A DNA stretch of 5,855 bases from NCBI GenBank assembly GCA_030916575.1, contig JAUPWJ010000068.1, positions 1-5,855 on the forward strand, written 5' to 3'. The notes beneath the pieces were generated by a model. It saw only the letters and a list, made by a program, of their open reading frames with translations, did not search any database and was not told the origin of the DNA. Shown piece after piece: positions 1 through 5,699 of this stretch. Position 1 is the stretch's first letter; each line of letters starts with the position of its first letter. Made by a program: the position numbers and the translations under genes. The stretch comes from Patescibacteria group bacterium. GTDB taxonomy: Bacteria; Patescibacteriota; Minisyncoccia; Phycocordibacterales; UBA9973.

Positions 1-262
1 TATTGAGGCGAGCGCTATTTTTGACGAGAGTAAAAAAGAAGCACAACAAAAAAGAGAGGAAATGATAGAAAAGGCAAAAGCTGAAGTTGCATCTATGATT
101 GATGCAGGTAAAAAAACTCTTGAACAAGAAAAAACAAAAATGGTCAATGATGCTAAGCGCGAAATTGTGGACCTTGTAGTTAAAACTTCTGAGAAGCTTC
201 TAGGCTCTTCAGTAGACAAGTCTTACGAAGAAAAAGTAGTGAAAGAATTAAACAATATATAA
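1..262 (+). CDS. atpF: F1Fo ATP synthase subunit b, C-terminal part (5' end outside window)
   Basis: Subunit b is the peripheral stalk that links the Fo membrane sector to F1 through the delta subunit. The reading frame is open from base 2 to the TAA at 260-262, giving 86 residues. It enters from the left edge, so the ATG at 62 is an internal methionine and not the start. What is visible is a highly charged Lys/Glu/Ala helix without hydrophobic segments, as expected for the dimerising coiled coil. It ends in a segment (SEKLLGSSVDKSYEEKVVKE) that matches the delta-binding end of b subunits. The membrane anchor lies upstream, outside the window. Only 2 nt separate its stop from atpH, so the two are probably translationally coupled. 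The identification rests on the weakly conserved charged helix plus an unambiguous position in front of atpH-atpA. Confidence 0.93.
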   Translation, partial: IEASAIFDESKKEAQQKREEMIEKAKAEVASMIDAGKKTLEQEKTKMVNDAKREIVDLVVKTSEKLLGSSVDKSYEEKVVKELNNI

Positions 263-264
263 AA

Positions 265-672
265 ATGGCAAAAAATTCATACAATGACATAGCCGAAGCT
301 ATATACCTTTCCACTCATGGAAAGTCTGGAGCTATGCTTTCAGAGTCATTGAATGATATTGTAAATTTTTTAAATCGTAAACGCTTACTCTCTAAATCCA
401 AGTATGTTTTAGAAGCATTAAATAAAATTGTAGATAGAACGGAAGGAAGGATAAAGGTAAAAGTAAAAACAGTAAAGAACTTACATCCCGAGGCGAAGCA
501 AGAATTGAGTCATATACTACAAAATAAATATAATGCTAAACATGTAGAGATAGTAGAGGAATTGGATGAGAAAGTGATTGGAGGAATGAGGATACAAGTT
601 GATGACGAAGTTATGGACCTGACCTTAAAGAATAAAATTGGAAGATTACAAGAATATTTAACCAACGCATAA
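265..672 (+). CDS. atpH: F1Fo ATP synthase subunit delta, short form
   Basis: Delta (the OSCP homologue) caps the alpha3-beta3 hexamer and ties it to subunit b. The C-terminal family signature is clear around residues 97-130: a Val-Ile-Gly-Gly core at 104-107, then an Asp-rich turn at 113-118 and a Leu-rich final helix (IGRLQEYL). At 135 residues it is roughly 40 shorter than the usual 175-180. Because the C-terminal signature is intact, the missing part lies in the N-terminal six-helix domain that normally contacts the alpha N-termini. The ATG at 265 is the first possible start after the atpF stop and leaves 2 nt between the genes. There is no Shine-Dalgarno, so translation probably depends on coupling. 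The gene ends 2 nt before atpA. Identity is secure; how the short N-domain is compensated is unknown. Confidence 0.95.
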   Translation: MAKNSYNDIAEAIYLSTHGKSGAMLSESLNDIVNFLNRKRLLSKSKYVLEALNKIVDRTEGRIKVKVKTVKNLHPEAKQELSHILQNKYNAKHVEIVEELDEKVIGGMRIQVDDEVMDLTLKNKIGRLQEYLTNA

Positions 673-674
673 TT

Positions 675-2174
675 ATGAGCAACACAATTGTAGAAAACTT
701 AAAAAGAGAAATAGAAAACTTCACATCAAAGCTTCAAGTAGAAAAAGTTGGAGCAGTGCTTGAGGTTTTTGACGGTATTGCGAAAGTCTCTGGACTCTCT
801 GATGTGAAATCTTCTGAGATGGTCACATTCGCAAATGGAGAAGTTGGTGTTGCGCTCAACCTTGAAGAAGATGCAGTTGGTGTAATTATTCTTGGAGACT
901 ATTCTAAAATCAAAGAAGGGGATGAAGTTAAAGCTACTGGTAAAATTCTTGAAGTACCTGTAGGCGACGCTATCATCGGACGCGTGGTAAATGCTAATGG
1001 TGTTCCTATTGATGGTAAAGGTGGATTTAAATCTGACAAGACTTATCCTATAGAGCGCGTAGCATCCGGTGTGGTGACTCGTCAATCTGTGGATCAGCCA
1101 GTTTCTACTGGTATTAAAGTTATTGATGCGATTATCCCTGTCGGCCGTGGTCAACGAGAGCTTATCATTGGTGACCGACAAACTGGTAAGACCGCTATCG
1201 CTATTGACGCTATTTTAAATCAAAAAGGACAAAACATGATTTGTGTTTATGTTTCTATTGGTCAAAAAGATTCTAAACTTCGAAAAATCCAAGCACGACT
1301 CGAAGAAGGTGGAGCTATGGCATATACTGTCATCGTTTCTGCTGGAGCATCCGAAGCTGCCGCACTTTCTTACATCGCTCCTTATACAGGAGTCTCTATC
1401 GCAGAATATTTCATGGATCAAGGAAAAGATGTTTTGATTATTTATGATGACCTTTCCAAACACGCTGTGGCTTACCGTGAAATCTCACTTCTACTTCGCC
1501 GTCCACCAGGCCGTGAGGCTTACCCTGGAGACGTTTTCTATTTGCACTCAAGACTTCTTGAGCGAGCTTGCCGAAAAAATAAAGAATACGGAGGCGGAAG
1601 TATCACAGCTTTTCCAATTATTGAAACTCAAGCTGGAGACATCTCTGCATATATTCCGACAAATGTTATTTCTATCACAGACGGACAAATTTTCTTAGAG
1701 ACTGATTTATTCTATAAAGGTATTCGTCCTGCAGTAAACGTCGGCTCTTCTGTGTCTCGTGTGGGAGGAAATGCTCAAATTAAAGCTATGAAAAAAGTGG
1801 CTGGACCTTTGAAACTCGAAATGGCGCAATACCGTGAGCTTGAAGCTTTCGCTCAATTCGGCTCAGACTTAGACGATGCTACAAAAAGACAAATAGAACG
1901 CGGAAAGCGCTCTGTGGAGCTCTTAAAACAGCTTCAATACTCTCCTGTGAAAGTTGAAAATCAAATCGTCGCCCTTTATGCTCTTGTGAAAGGATACATG
2001 GATGATGTAGAAGTAAATAAAATCAAAGATTTTGAAGCAGGATTGGTTGAATATGCTGAAAGAAATGCAAAAACTTTCTACAAAGAATTGATGACTGACA
2101 AAATGTGGAGTGATAAAGGCGAAGAAGAACTTAAAAAAGTAATTGCAGATTTTAAGACAAGTTTTGTGAAATAG
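675..2174 (+). CDS. atpA: F1Fo ATP synthase subunit alpha
   Basis: Alpha provides the three non-catalytic nucleotide sites of the F1 hexamer and supplies the arginine finger to the catalytic beta sites. The 499-residue protein is of usual length. It has an N-terminal beta-barrel (about 25-92) and a P-loop domain with Walker A GDRQTGKT at 166-173. Walker B is VLIIYDD at 253-259. The alpha/beta signature is PAVNVGSSVS at 352-361, directly followed by Arg362, the counterpart of the E. coli alpha arginine finger (Arg376). A helical C-terminal domain follows. The N-terminal helix (residues 1-20) that docks on delta is present. The start ATG lies 2 nt after the atpH stop without a Shine-Dalgarno, so coupling is likely. 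The TAG stop overlaps the atpG ribosome-binding site. No residue expected for function is missing. Confidence 0.99.
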   Translation: MSNTIVENLKREIENFTSKLQVEKVGAVLEVFDGIAKVSGLSDVKSSEMVTFANGEVGVALNLEEDAVGVIILGDYSKIKEGDEVKATGKILEVPVGDAIIGRVVNANGVPIDGKGGFKSDKTYPIERVASGVVTRQSVDQPVSTGIKVIDAIIPVGRGQRELIIGDRQTGKTAIAIDAILNQKGQNMICVYVSIGQKDSKLRKIQARLEEGGAMAYTVIVSAGASEAAALSYIAPYTGVSIAEYFMDQGKDVLIIYDDLSKHAVAYREISLLLRRPPGREAYPGDVFYLHSRLLERACRKNKEYGGGSITAFPIIETQAGDISAYIPTNVISITDGQIFLETDLFYKGIRPAVNVGSSVSRVGGNAQIKAMKKVAGPLKLEMAQYRELEAFAQFGSDLDDATKRQIERGKRSVELLKQLQYSPVKVENQIVALYALVKGYMDDVEVNKIKDFEAGLVEYAERNAKTFYKELMTDKMWSDKGEEELKKVIADFKTSFVK

Positions 2175-2177
2175 AGG
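2173..2177 (+). promoter_or_regulatory. Shine-Dalgarno of atpG, overlapping the atpA stop codon
   Basis: AGAGG lies 9 nt before the atpG ATG at 2187, a normal spacing, and shares bases with the TAG stop of atpA at 2172-2174. It is the only clear ribosome-binding site among the genes of this window. Ribosomes finishing atpA would sit directly on it, which suggests coupled but separately initiated gamma synthesis. Confidence 0.7.
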
Positions 2178-2186
2178 TTAGTTTTT

Positions 2187-3083
2187 ATGGCAAATAGTAA
2201 AGCAATAAAAAACAGAATAAAGTCCGTAAAGAATACAAAGAAAATCACAAAAGCGATGGAGCTTGTATCTGCGAGTAAAATGAAGCGCGCGGTTTCAAGT
2301 ACTTTGGCTTCTCGTATTTACGCAGAATATTCTTGGAATGTTTTAGTTTCTATTGCGAATAATATTGAAGACATTACCCACCCACTTTTTACAAAGAGAG
2401 AAGTTGAGAAGAACGTATTGCTTGTATTAATTACTTCCAATCGTGGACTTTGTGGAGCCTACAATGCTCAAGTAATAAAAAAAGCGCTTCAATTTTTAAA
2501 GAATGAAAATGTAAATGTTGATATTTTAACAATTGGTAAAAAGGGTGATGCAGCAATGCGAAGAATTGGTAAAAATGTCATTGCGAGCTTTGTTGAGCTT
2601 CCAGACAATGTTTCCACTCGTGACATTTTACCTATATCAAAACTTTTGACTGACGAATATACTAAAGGCAATTATGATAAAGTTGTAGTCGCTTATACGG
2701 ATTATGTCTCAGCACTTTCACAAAAAGCAAATTTAAAACAAATCTTGCCAGTAAGTAAAACAGAATTGAAAGAATTGATTGAGAGCTTAGGAGAAAATAT
2801 TCCGGAAAGTCAGAAAGAAAACAAAATCAATTATTTTCTGGAAGGGGATGTGAATATGTTGATAGGAAGTTTGGCTCGAAAGCTCACCCGAATGCAGATA
2901 TATCAAATGATGCTAGAGAGTAATGCTTCTGAACAATCAGCCCGAATGGTAGCCATGAAGAATGCATCGGAGGCATCAGGAGAAATGATAGATGAGCTGA
3001 CATTAGTATTTAACAAAGCCCGCCAAGCAAGTATCACCCAAGAAATTTCAGAAATAAGTGCAGGTATGGTTTCAGTAAATTAA
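2187..3083 (+). CDS. atpG: F1Fo ATP synthase subunit gamma
   Basis: Gamma is the central rotor shaft whose coiled coil turns inside the alpha3-beta3 ring and contacts epsilon and the c-ring. The 298-residue protein is of typical length. The N-terminal helix carries the family pattern (RIKSVKNTKKITKAMELVSA at 10-29). The SNRGLCGAYN motif at 84-93 matches the conserved SDRGLCG-type strand. The C-terminal helix (NKARQASITQEISEI at 276-290) completes the coiled coil. In the PROSITE-type signature, the Ala normally following the Gly is Met294 here, a mild deviation. Start choice is firm: the ATG at 2187 gives the expected N-terminus and has AGAGG 9 nt upstream. A 35-nt A/T-rich gap follows before atpD. 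Confidence 0.98.
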   Translation: MANSKAIKNRIKSVKNTKKITKAMELVSASKMKRAVSSTLASRIYAEYSWNVLVSIANNIEDITHPLFTKREVEKNVLLVLITSNRGLCGAYNAQVIKKALQFLKNENVNVDILTIGKKGDAAMRRIGKNVIASFVELPDNVSTRDILPISKLLTDEYTKGNYDKVVVAYTDYVSALSQKANLKQILPVSKTELKELIESLGENIPESQKENKINYFLEGDVNMLIGSLARKLTRMQIYQMMLESNASEQSARMVAMKNASEASGEMIDELTLVFNKARQASITQEISEISAGMVSVN

Positions 3084-3118
3084 AAATTATTATAAATTAT
3101 TAAATTAACAACATTATT

Positions 3119-4471
3119 ATGAAAACAGGTACAATAAAAAGAATAATCGGGCCGGTCGTAGATGTCGCTTTCGAAGGAGAGCTTCCAGCAGTTTACAATG
3201 CGTTAACAGTTAAGAATGGAGATAAGACTCTAGTCCTAGAAGTTGAGCAACACGTTGGAAGTTCTATCGTGCGTGCTATCGCCATGGATACTACAGACGG
3301 ACTTGCTCGAGGCATGGAAGTGACAGATACAGGAGCACCTATTTCTGTACCTGTGGGCGCGGGGACACTTGGAAGAATCTTCAATGTTCTAGGAGAATCT
3401 ATCGATGACGGCAAAGCAGTAGAAAGTAAAAAGAGACTTCCTATTCACCGCAAAGCTCCAGAGTTTACTGCGCAATCAACTAAAGTTGAAATTCTTGAAA
3501 CCGGTATCAAAGTCATTGACCTGATTTGTCCAGTGCTAAAAGGAGGAAAGGTAGGACTTTTCGGAGGAGCGGGAGTGGGAAAGACTGTCGTTATCCAAGA
3601 GCTCATTCACAACATTGCATCAAACCACGGAGGATATTCTGTATTCGCTGGAGTAGGAGAGCGAACTCGTGAAGGAAATGACCTTTGGCATGAAATGAAA
3701 GATTCTGGAGTTATCGATAAAGTTGCGATGGTCTTCGGACAAATGAATGAACCGCCAGGTGCTCGTATGCGTGTGGCTCTATCTGGTCTTACAATGGCGG
3801 AATATTTCCGTGATGAAGAAAATAAAGATGTACTTCTTTTCATAGACAACATTTTCCGTTTTACTCAAGCGGGTTCTGAGGTGTCAGCATTGCTTGGCCG
3901 TATTCCTTCTGCGGTGGGTTACCAGCCAACTCTTTCAACTGAAATGGGTATGATGCAAGAACGCATCACTTCTACTGATAAAGGCTCTGTTACTTCTGTG
4001 CAAGCTGTGTATGTGCCAGCAGACGACTTGACTGACCCAGCGCCAGCAAATACTTTCGCTCACTTGGATTCTACTGTGGTTCTAAACCGTTCTCTTACTG
4101 AAATCGGTATTTACCCAGCTGTTGATCCATTAGATTCTTCTTCAACAATTCTTGACCCGAATATCGTCGGTGCTGATCACTACAATACTGCTCGTGAAGT
4201 TCAAAGAGTTTTGCAGAGATATAAAGATTTGCAAGACATCATTGCGATTTTGGGTATGGAAGAATTATCCGAAGCTGACAAAGAGCTCGTAGCTCGTGCT
4301 CGTAAAATCCAGAAATTCCTTTCTCAACCTTTCTTCGTAGCTGAACAATTTACTGGAGCGAAAGGTATTTATGTTCCTTTGGCTGAGACTATTCGCTCAT
4401 TCAAAGAAATATTAGCCGGTAAGCACGATGACAAAGCAGAAGGAGAGTTTTATATGAAAGGTGCGTTATAA
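3119..4471 (+). CDS. atpD: F1Fo ATP synthase subunit beta (catalytic)
   Basis: Beta carries the catalytic sites that make or hydrolyse ATP. All expected catalytic landmarks are visible in the 450 residues. Walker A is GGAGVGKT at 149-156, with Lys155 and Thr156 for phosphate and Mg binding. The catalytic glutamate is Glu181 in GVGERTREGNDLWHEM, which matches E. coli numbering. Walker B is VLLFID at 238-243, and the alpha/beta signature is PAVDPLDSSS at 333-342. The acidic DELSEED segment is EELSEAD at 381-387, one acidic residue fewer. The N-terminal beta-barrel (1-78) and C-terminal helical domain are complete. No Shine-Dalgarno precedes the ATG; the 35-nt leader is nearly all A/T, which suits S1-type recruitment. 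The TAA stop touches the minus-strand terminator that follows. In classical operons atpC comes next, but here an opposed small gene intervenes. Confidence 0.99.
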   Translation: MKTGTIKRIIGPVVDVAFEGELPAVYNALTVKNGDKTLVLEVEQHVGSSIVRAIAMDTTDGLARGMEVTDTGAPISVPVGAGTLGRIFNVLGESIDDGKAVESKKRLPIHRKAPEFTAQSTKVEILETGIKVIDLICPVLKGGKVGLFGGAGVGKTVVIQELIHNIASNHGGYSVFAGVGERTREGNDLWHEMKDSGVIDKVAMVFGQMNEPPGARMRVALSGLTMAEYFRDEENKDVLLFIDNIFRFTQAGSEVSALLGRIPSAVGYQPTLSTEMGMMQERITSTDKGSVTSVQAVYVPADDLTDPAPANTFAHLDSTVVLNRSLTEIGIYPAVDPLDSSSTILDPNIVGADHYNTAREVQRVLQRYKDLQDIIAILGMEELSEADKELVARARKIQKFLSQPFFVAEQFTGAKGIYVPLAETIRSFKEILAGKHDDKAEGEFYMKGAL

Positions 4472-4498
4472 AAAATATCCCACACTAGGCGGGATATT
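4470..4498 (-). terminator. Intrinsic terminator of the minus-strand small gene
   Basis: AATATCCC (4474-4481) and GGGATATT (4491-4498) form a perfect 8-bp stem with a 9-nt loop. Read on the minus strand, the stem runs into six T residues (4475-4470), overlapping the atpD stop codon on the other strand. Read on the + strand, the stem is followed by A residues and no T-run, so the sequence favours termination of leftward transcription. It starts 25 nt after the stop of the 49-codon minus-strand gene, the expected place. Confidence 0.7.
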
Positions 4499-4523
4499 AA
4501 AAAATGTTGTGTCGTTAGTTGAT

Positions 4524-4673
4524 TTATGTTTTCTGGCGTATATTAGCAATAAAGCCGCAAACTACAGCAATAAGGATGACTGGGAGTCCTATTTTAGAAA
4601 AACCCAACATACATAAGATAGTCCCCAGAAACATTAACCCAACACAGGCTAAAATAAAATTTCTTCCACGCAT
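4524..4673 (-). CDS. Small two-helix membrane protein, unknown function, opposed within the atp operon
   Basis: I do not recognise this 49-residue protein. It has two hydrophobic segments, about 6-25 (FILACVGLMFLGTILCMLGF) and 28-45. They are separated by a tight turn with Ser-Lys, and the protein has basic ends (MRGR at the N-terminus, RQK at the C-terminus). The positive-inside rule therefore predicts a membrane hairpin with both ends in the cytoplasm. Cysteines at 10, 21 and 39 lie within the hydrophobic stretches. The ATG at 4673 is chosen because a consensus promoter lies just upstream, with a predicted transcript start near 4688. The frame stays open further upstream to 5147, but that part is antisense to atpC and is a shadow. 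A terminator follows the stop by 25 nt. No Shine-Dalgarno is present. Promoter, ORF and terminator together argue for a real gene. A role in ATP synthase assembly is conceivable from position only. Confidence 0.72.
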   Translation of the reverse strand: MRGRNFILACVGLMFLGTILCMLGFSKIGLPVILIAVVCGFIANIRQKT

Positions 4674-4683
4674 AATGTACAGA

Positions 4684-4711
4684 TTTAGACTTATATTATA
4701 TATTATATAAA
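4684..4711 (+). promoter_or_regulatory. Possible weak promoter for atpC
   Basis: TTTAGA (4684-4689) and TATAAA (4706-4711) are separated by 16 bp and would start transcription close to the atpC ATG at 4717, giving a nearly leaderless message. The surrounding T/A alternation is almost self-complementary, so -10-like words arise on both strands by chance. This is a low-confidence call. It would make the spacer a divergent promoter pair, letting epsilon be expressed independently of the upstream operon. Confidence 0.25.
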
Positions 4712-4723
4712 CCAAAATGTCAA
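4695..4723 (-). promoter_or_regulatory. Consensus sigma70-type promoter for the minus-strand small gene
   Basis: On the minus strand, TTGACA (4723-4718) and TATAAT (4700-4695) are both perfect consensus hexamers separated by 17 bp, the optimal spacing. The predicted transcript start is near 4688, giving an untranslated leader of about 15 nt before the ATG at 4673. The -35 box lies over bases 2-3 of the atpC start codon and its next codon, so the promoter points away from atpC. A second TATAAT at 4707-4702 is only 10 bp from the -35 and is not a likely partner. Confidence 0.75.
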
Positions 4724-5166
4724 GTAAAAAAATACAACTTAAAATAATCACTCCAGAGCGTTTAGTTTTGGAAGAAATAGTGGACCAAGTTACTTTGCCT
4801 ACTCTAGAAGGCGAGATAACAATATTACCTGAACACATTCCTGTAATCGTAGGCCTTAAATCTGGTGATATTGTGGCTATGTCAGGCGGTGAACCTATTC
4901 CTTTTGCAGTCTCTGGTGGCTTCGTAGAGGTTAAGACGGGTCTTGATGGAAATACTGAAGTCGCCGTGCTTGCAGACTTTGCAGAACACGTAGCAGACAT
5001 TACAGATGATGCCATAGAGAAAGCTAAAGCGAAAAGCGAAGAATTACGTAAACAAATGGAAGATAAGGGTGCCGTTGACTTTGAGCACTTTGAAGCTGAA
5101 CTTGAACGTTCACTTACAAGAGTCAAAATTGCAGATAAGTGGCGCACTAAGAAGTATAGAAAATAA
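4717..5166 (+). CDS. atpC: F1Fo ATP synthase subunit epsilon
   Basis: Epsilon sits at the base of the rotor stalk, couples gamma to the c-ring and, through its C-terminal helices, can inhibit ATP hydrolysis. The 149-residue protein begins with the beta-sandwich hallmark ITPERLVLEE (11-20). The conserved GEITILPEHIPVIVGLKSG segment (32-50) and the VSGGFVEV ... EVAVLADFAE strands (65-90) follow. The charged C-terminal helical hairpin (about 95-140) is present, so the regulatory domain is not lost. It is slightly longer than E. coli epsilon (139) because of a basic tail. The ATG at 4717 gives the standard N-terminus. No Shine-Dalgarno is seen. It is separated from atpD by 245 nt holding an opposed small gene, whose -35 box overlaps this start codon. 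Expression could come from readthrough of the operon or from a local promoter. Confidence 0.97.
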   Translation: MSSKKIQLKIITPERLVLEEIVDQVTLPTLEGEITILPEHIPVIVGLKSGDIVAMSGGEPIPFAVSGGFVEVKTGLDGNTEVAVLADFAEHVADITDDAIEKAKAKSEELRKQMEDKGAVDFEHFEAELERSLTRVKIADKWRTKKYRK

Positions 5167-5174
5167 TTTTGTAG

Positions 5175-5180
5175 TATAAT
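5175..5180 (+). promoter_or_regulatory. Candidate -10 box for a leaderless DoxX-like transcript
   Basis: A perfect TATAAT ends 6 nt before the ATG at 5187. With the usual 6-nt gap between the -10 box and the start point, transcription would begin at the A of the ATG itself. No Shine-Dalgarno is present in the 20-nt spacer after atpC, which fits leaderless initiation. No good -35 hexamer is seen 16-18 bp upstream (that stretch is the end of atpC), and the extended -10 TG is absent, so the call remains moderate. Confidence 0.4.
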
Positions 5181-5186
5181 ATTCGT

Positions 5187-5654
5187 ATGGATGCTATAAA
5201 AAGTAAGTTAGAAATTTTTGATGAAAAAGTTATAAATTTTTCAAGAAAGTGGGGAATGCCATTTTCTCGTTTTGCTATTTTTGTAATTTACTTCTGGTTC
5301 GGAGCGTTGAAAGTTTTTGAACTCTCTCCTGCAAGCCCACTTGTAAGTGCATTACTTGCACAAACCATGCCTTTTATAAGCCCTGATGCATTTTTAATTG
5401 CATTTGGATTACTAGAGATGGTTATTGGTATAGCATTTCTTATTCCTCACTTAGAACGCTTAGCAGTTTTTGCATTAGTACTTCACCTTATAACCACTAT
5501 CATGCCTTTATTTTTACTCCCACAAATAGCCTGGAGTGGCGTCATGGTGCCTACCTTAGAAGGGCAATACATGATAAAAAATATCTTACTCGTTGCTTTA
5601 GCCTTAGGTATACTTTCGCATTTACATACTCATAAAGAAAAAACTGTAAATTAG
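5187..5654 (+). CDS. DoxX/DUF417-like four-helix membrane protein
   Basis: This is a 155-residue integral membrane protein resembling the DoxX-like/DUF417 group, which includes E. coli RclC (YkgB). The biochemical role of that group is poorly known, with links to redox or reactive-chlorine stress in some members. Four hydrophobic segments are visible, at about 26-41, 66-87, 90-112 and 128-146. The first contains the FWFGALKVF motif (36-44), followed by a Ser/Pro-rich loop (SPASPL). The Glu in GLLEMVIG (74-81) lies inside helix 2. PTLEGQYMIKN (122-132) leads into helix 4, typical of the group. The N-terminus is amphipathic and the His-rich C-terminal tail is charged. It begins 20 nt after atpC in the same direction, so it may be cotranscribed, but a TATAAT box immediately upstream suggests its own leaderless start. 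The family assignment is from remembered motif similarity. Confidence 0.8.
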   Translation: MDAIKSKLEIFDEKVINFSRKWGMPFSRFAIFVIYFWFGALKVFELSPASPLVSALLAQTMPFISPDAFLIAFGLLEMVIGIAFLIPHLERLAVFALVLHLITTIMPLFLLPQIAWSGVMVPTLEGQYMIKNILLVALALGILSHLHTHKEKTVN

Positions 5655-5656
5655 GT

Positions 5657-5699
5657 AAAAAAATAAGGCCAACAACTACATGGGTAGGTTGACCTTATT
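5657..5699 (-). terminator. Strong hairpin with U-tract in the minus direction, between convergent units
   Basis: AATAAGG (5662-5668) pairs with CCTTATT (5693-5699). After one C/A mismatch, CAAC (5670-5673) pairs with GTTG (5688-5691), and CTAC (5676-5679) with GTAG (5684-5687), with an AA bulge and a 4-nt loop (15 pairs in all). On the minus strand the stem continues into seven T residues (5663-5657), a textbook intrinsic terminator for leftward transcription entering from beyond the right edge. On the + strand it begins 7 nt after the DoxX-like stop but has no T-run after it, so termination of the rightward transcript here would be weaker. Confidence 0.68.

Noticed and set aside
62..262. 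atpF starting at the ATG at 62
   Set aside because: The frame is open upstream to the window edge with the same charged-helix character, and a b subunit without its membrane anchor would not function in the stator.
726..1181. 151-codon minus-strand frame inside atpA
   Set aside because: It lies fully antisense to a perfectly conserved alpha subunit, has no promoter or family match, and is rich in residues expected from the reverse frame.
4474..4498. The same hairpin as a + strand terminator after atpD
   Set aside because: On the + strand the stem is followed by A residues with no T-run, so it does not fit a rightward intrinsic terminator; atpD-atpC readthrough remains possible.
4519..4710. 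63-codon + strand frame in the atpD-atpC spacer
   Set aside because: It lies opposite the better supported minus-strand gene, has no promoter or Shine-Dalgarno, and its basic, mixed composition looks like a shadow of that gene.
4674..5147. Upstream extension of the minus-strand frame that would make a 207-residue protein ending in the small membrane protein
   Set aside because: This part is antisense to atpC and Ser/Thr-rich in the manner of a shadow frame. The consensus promoter at 4723-4695 lies inside it and fits a start at 4673.
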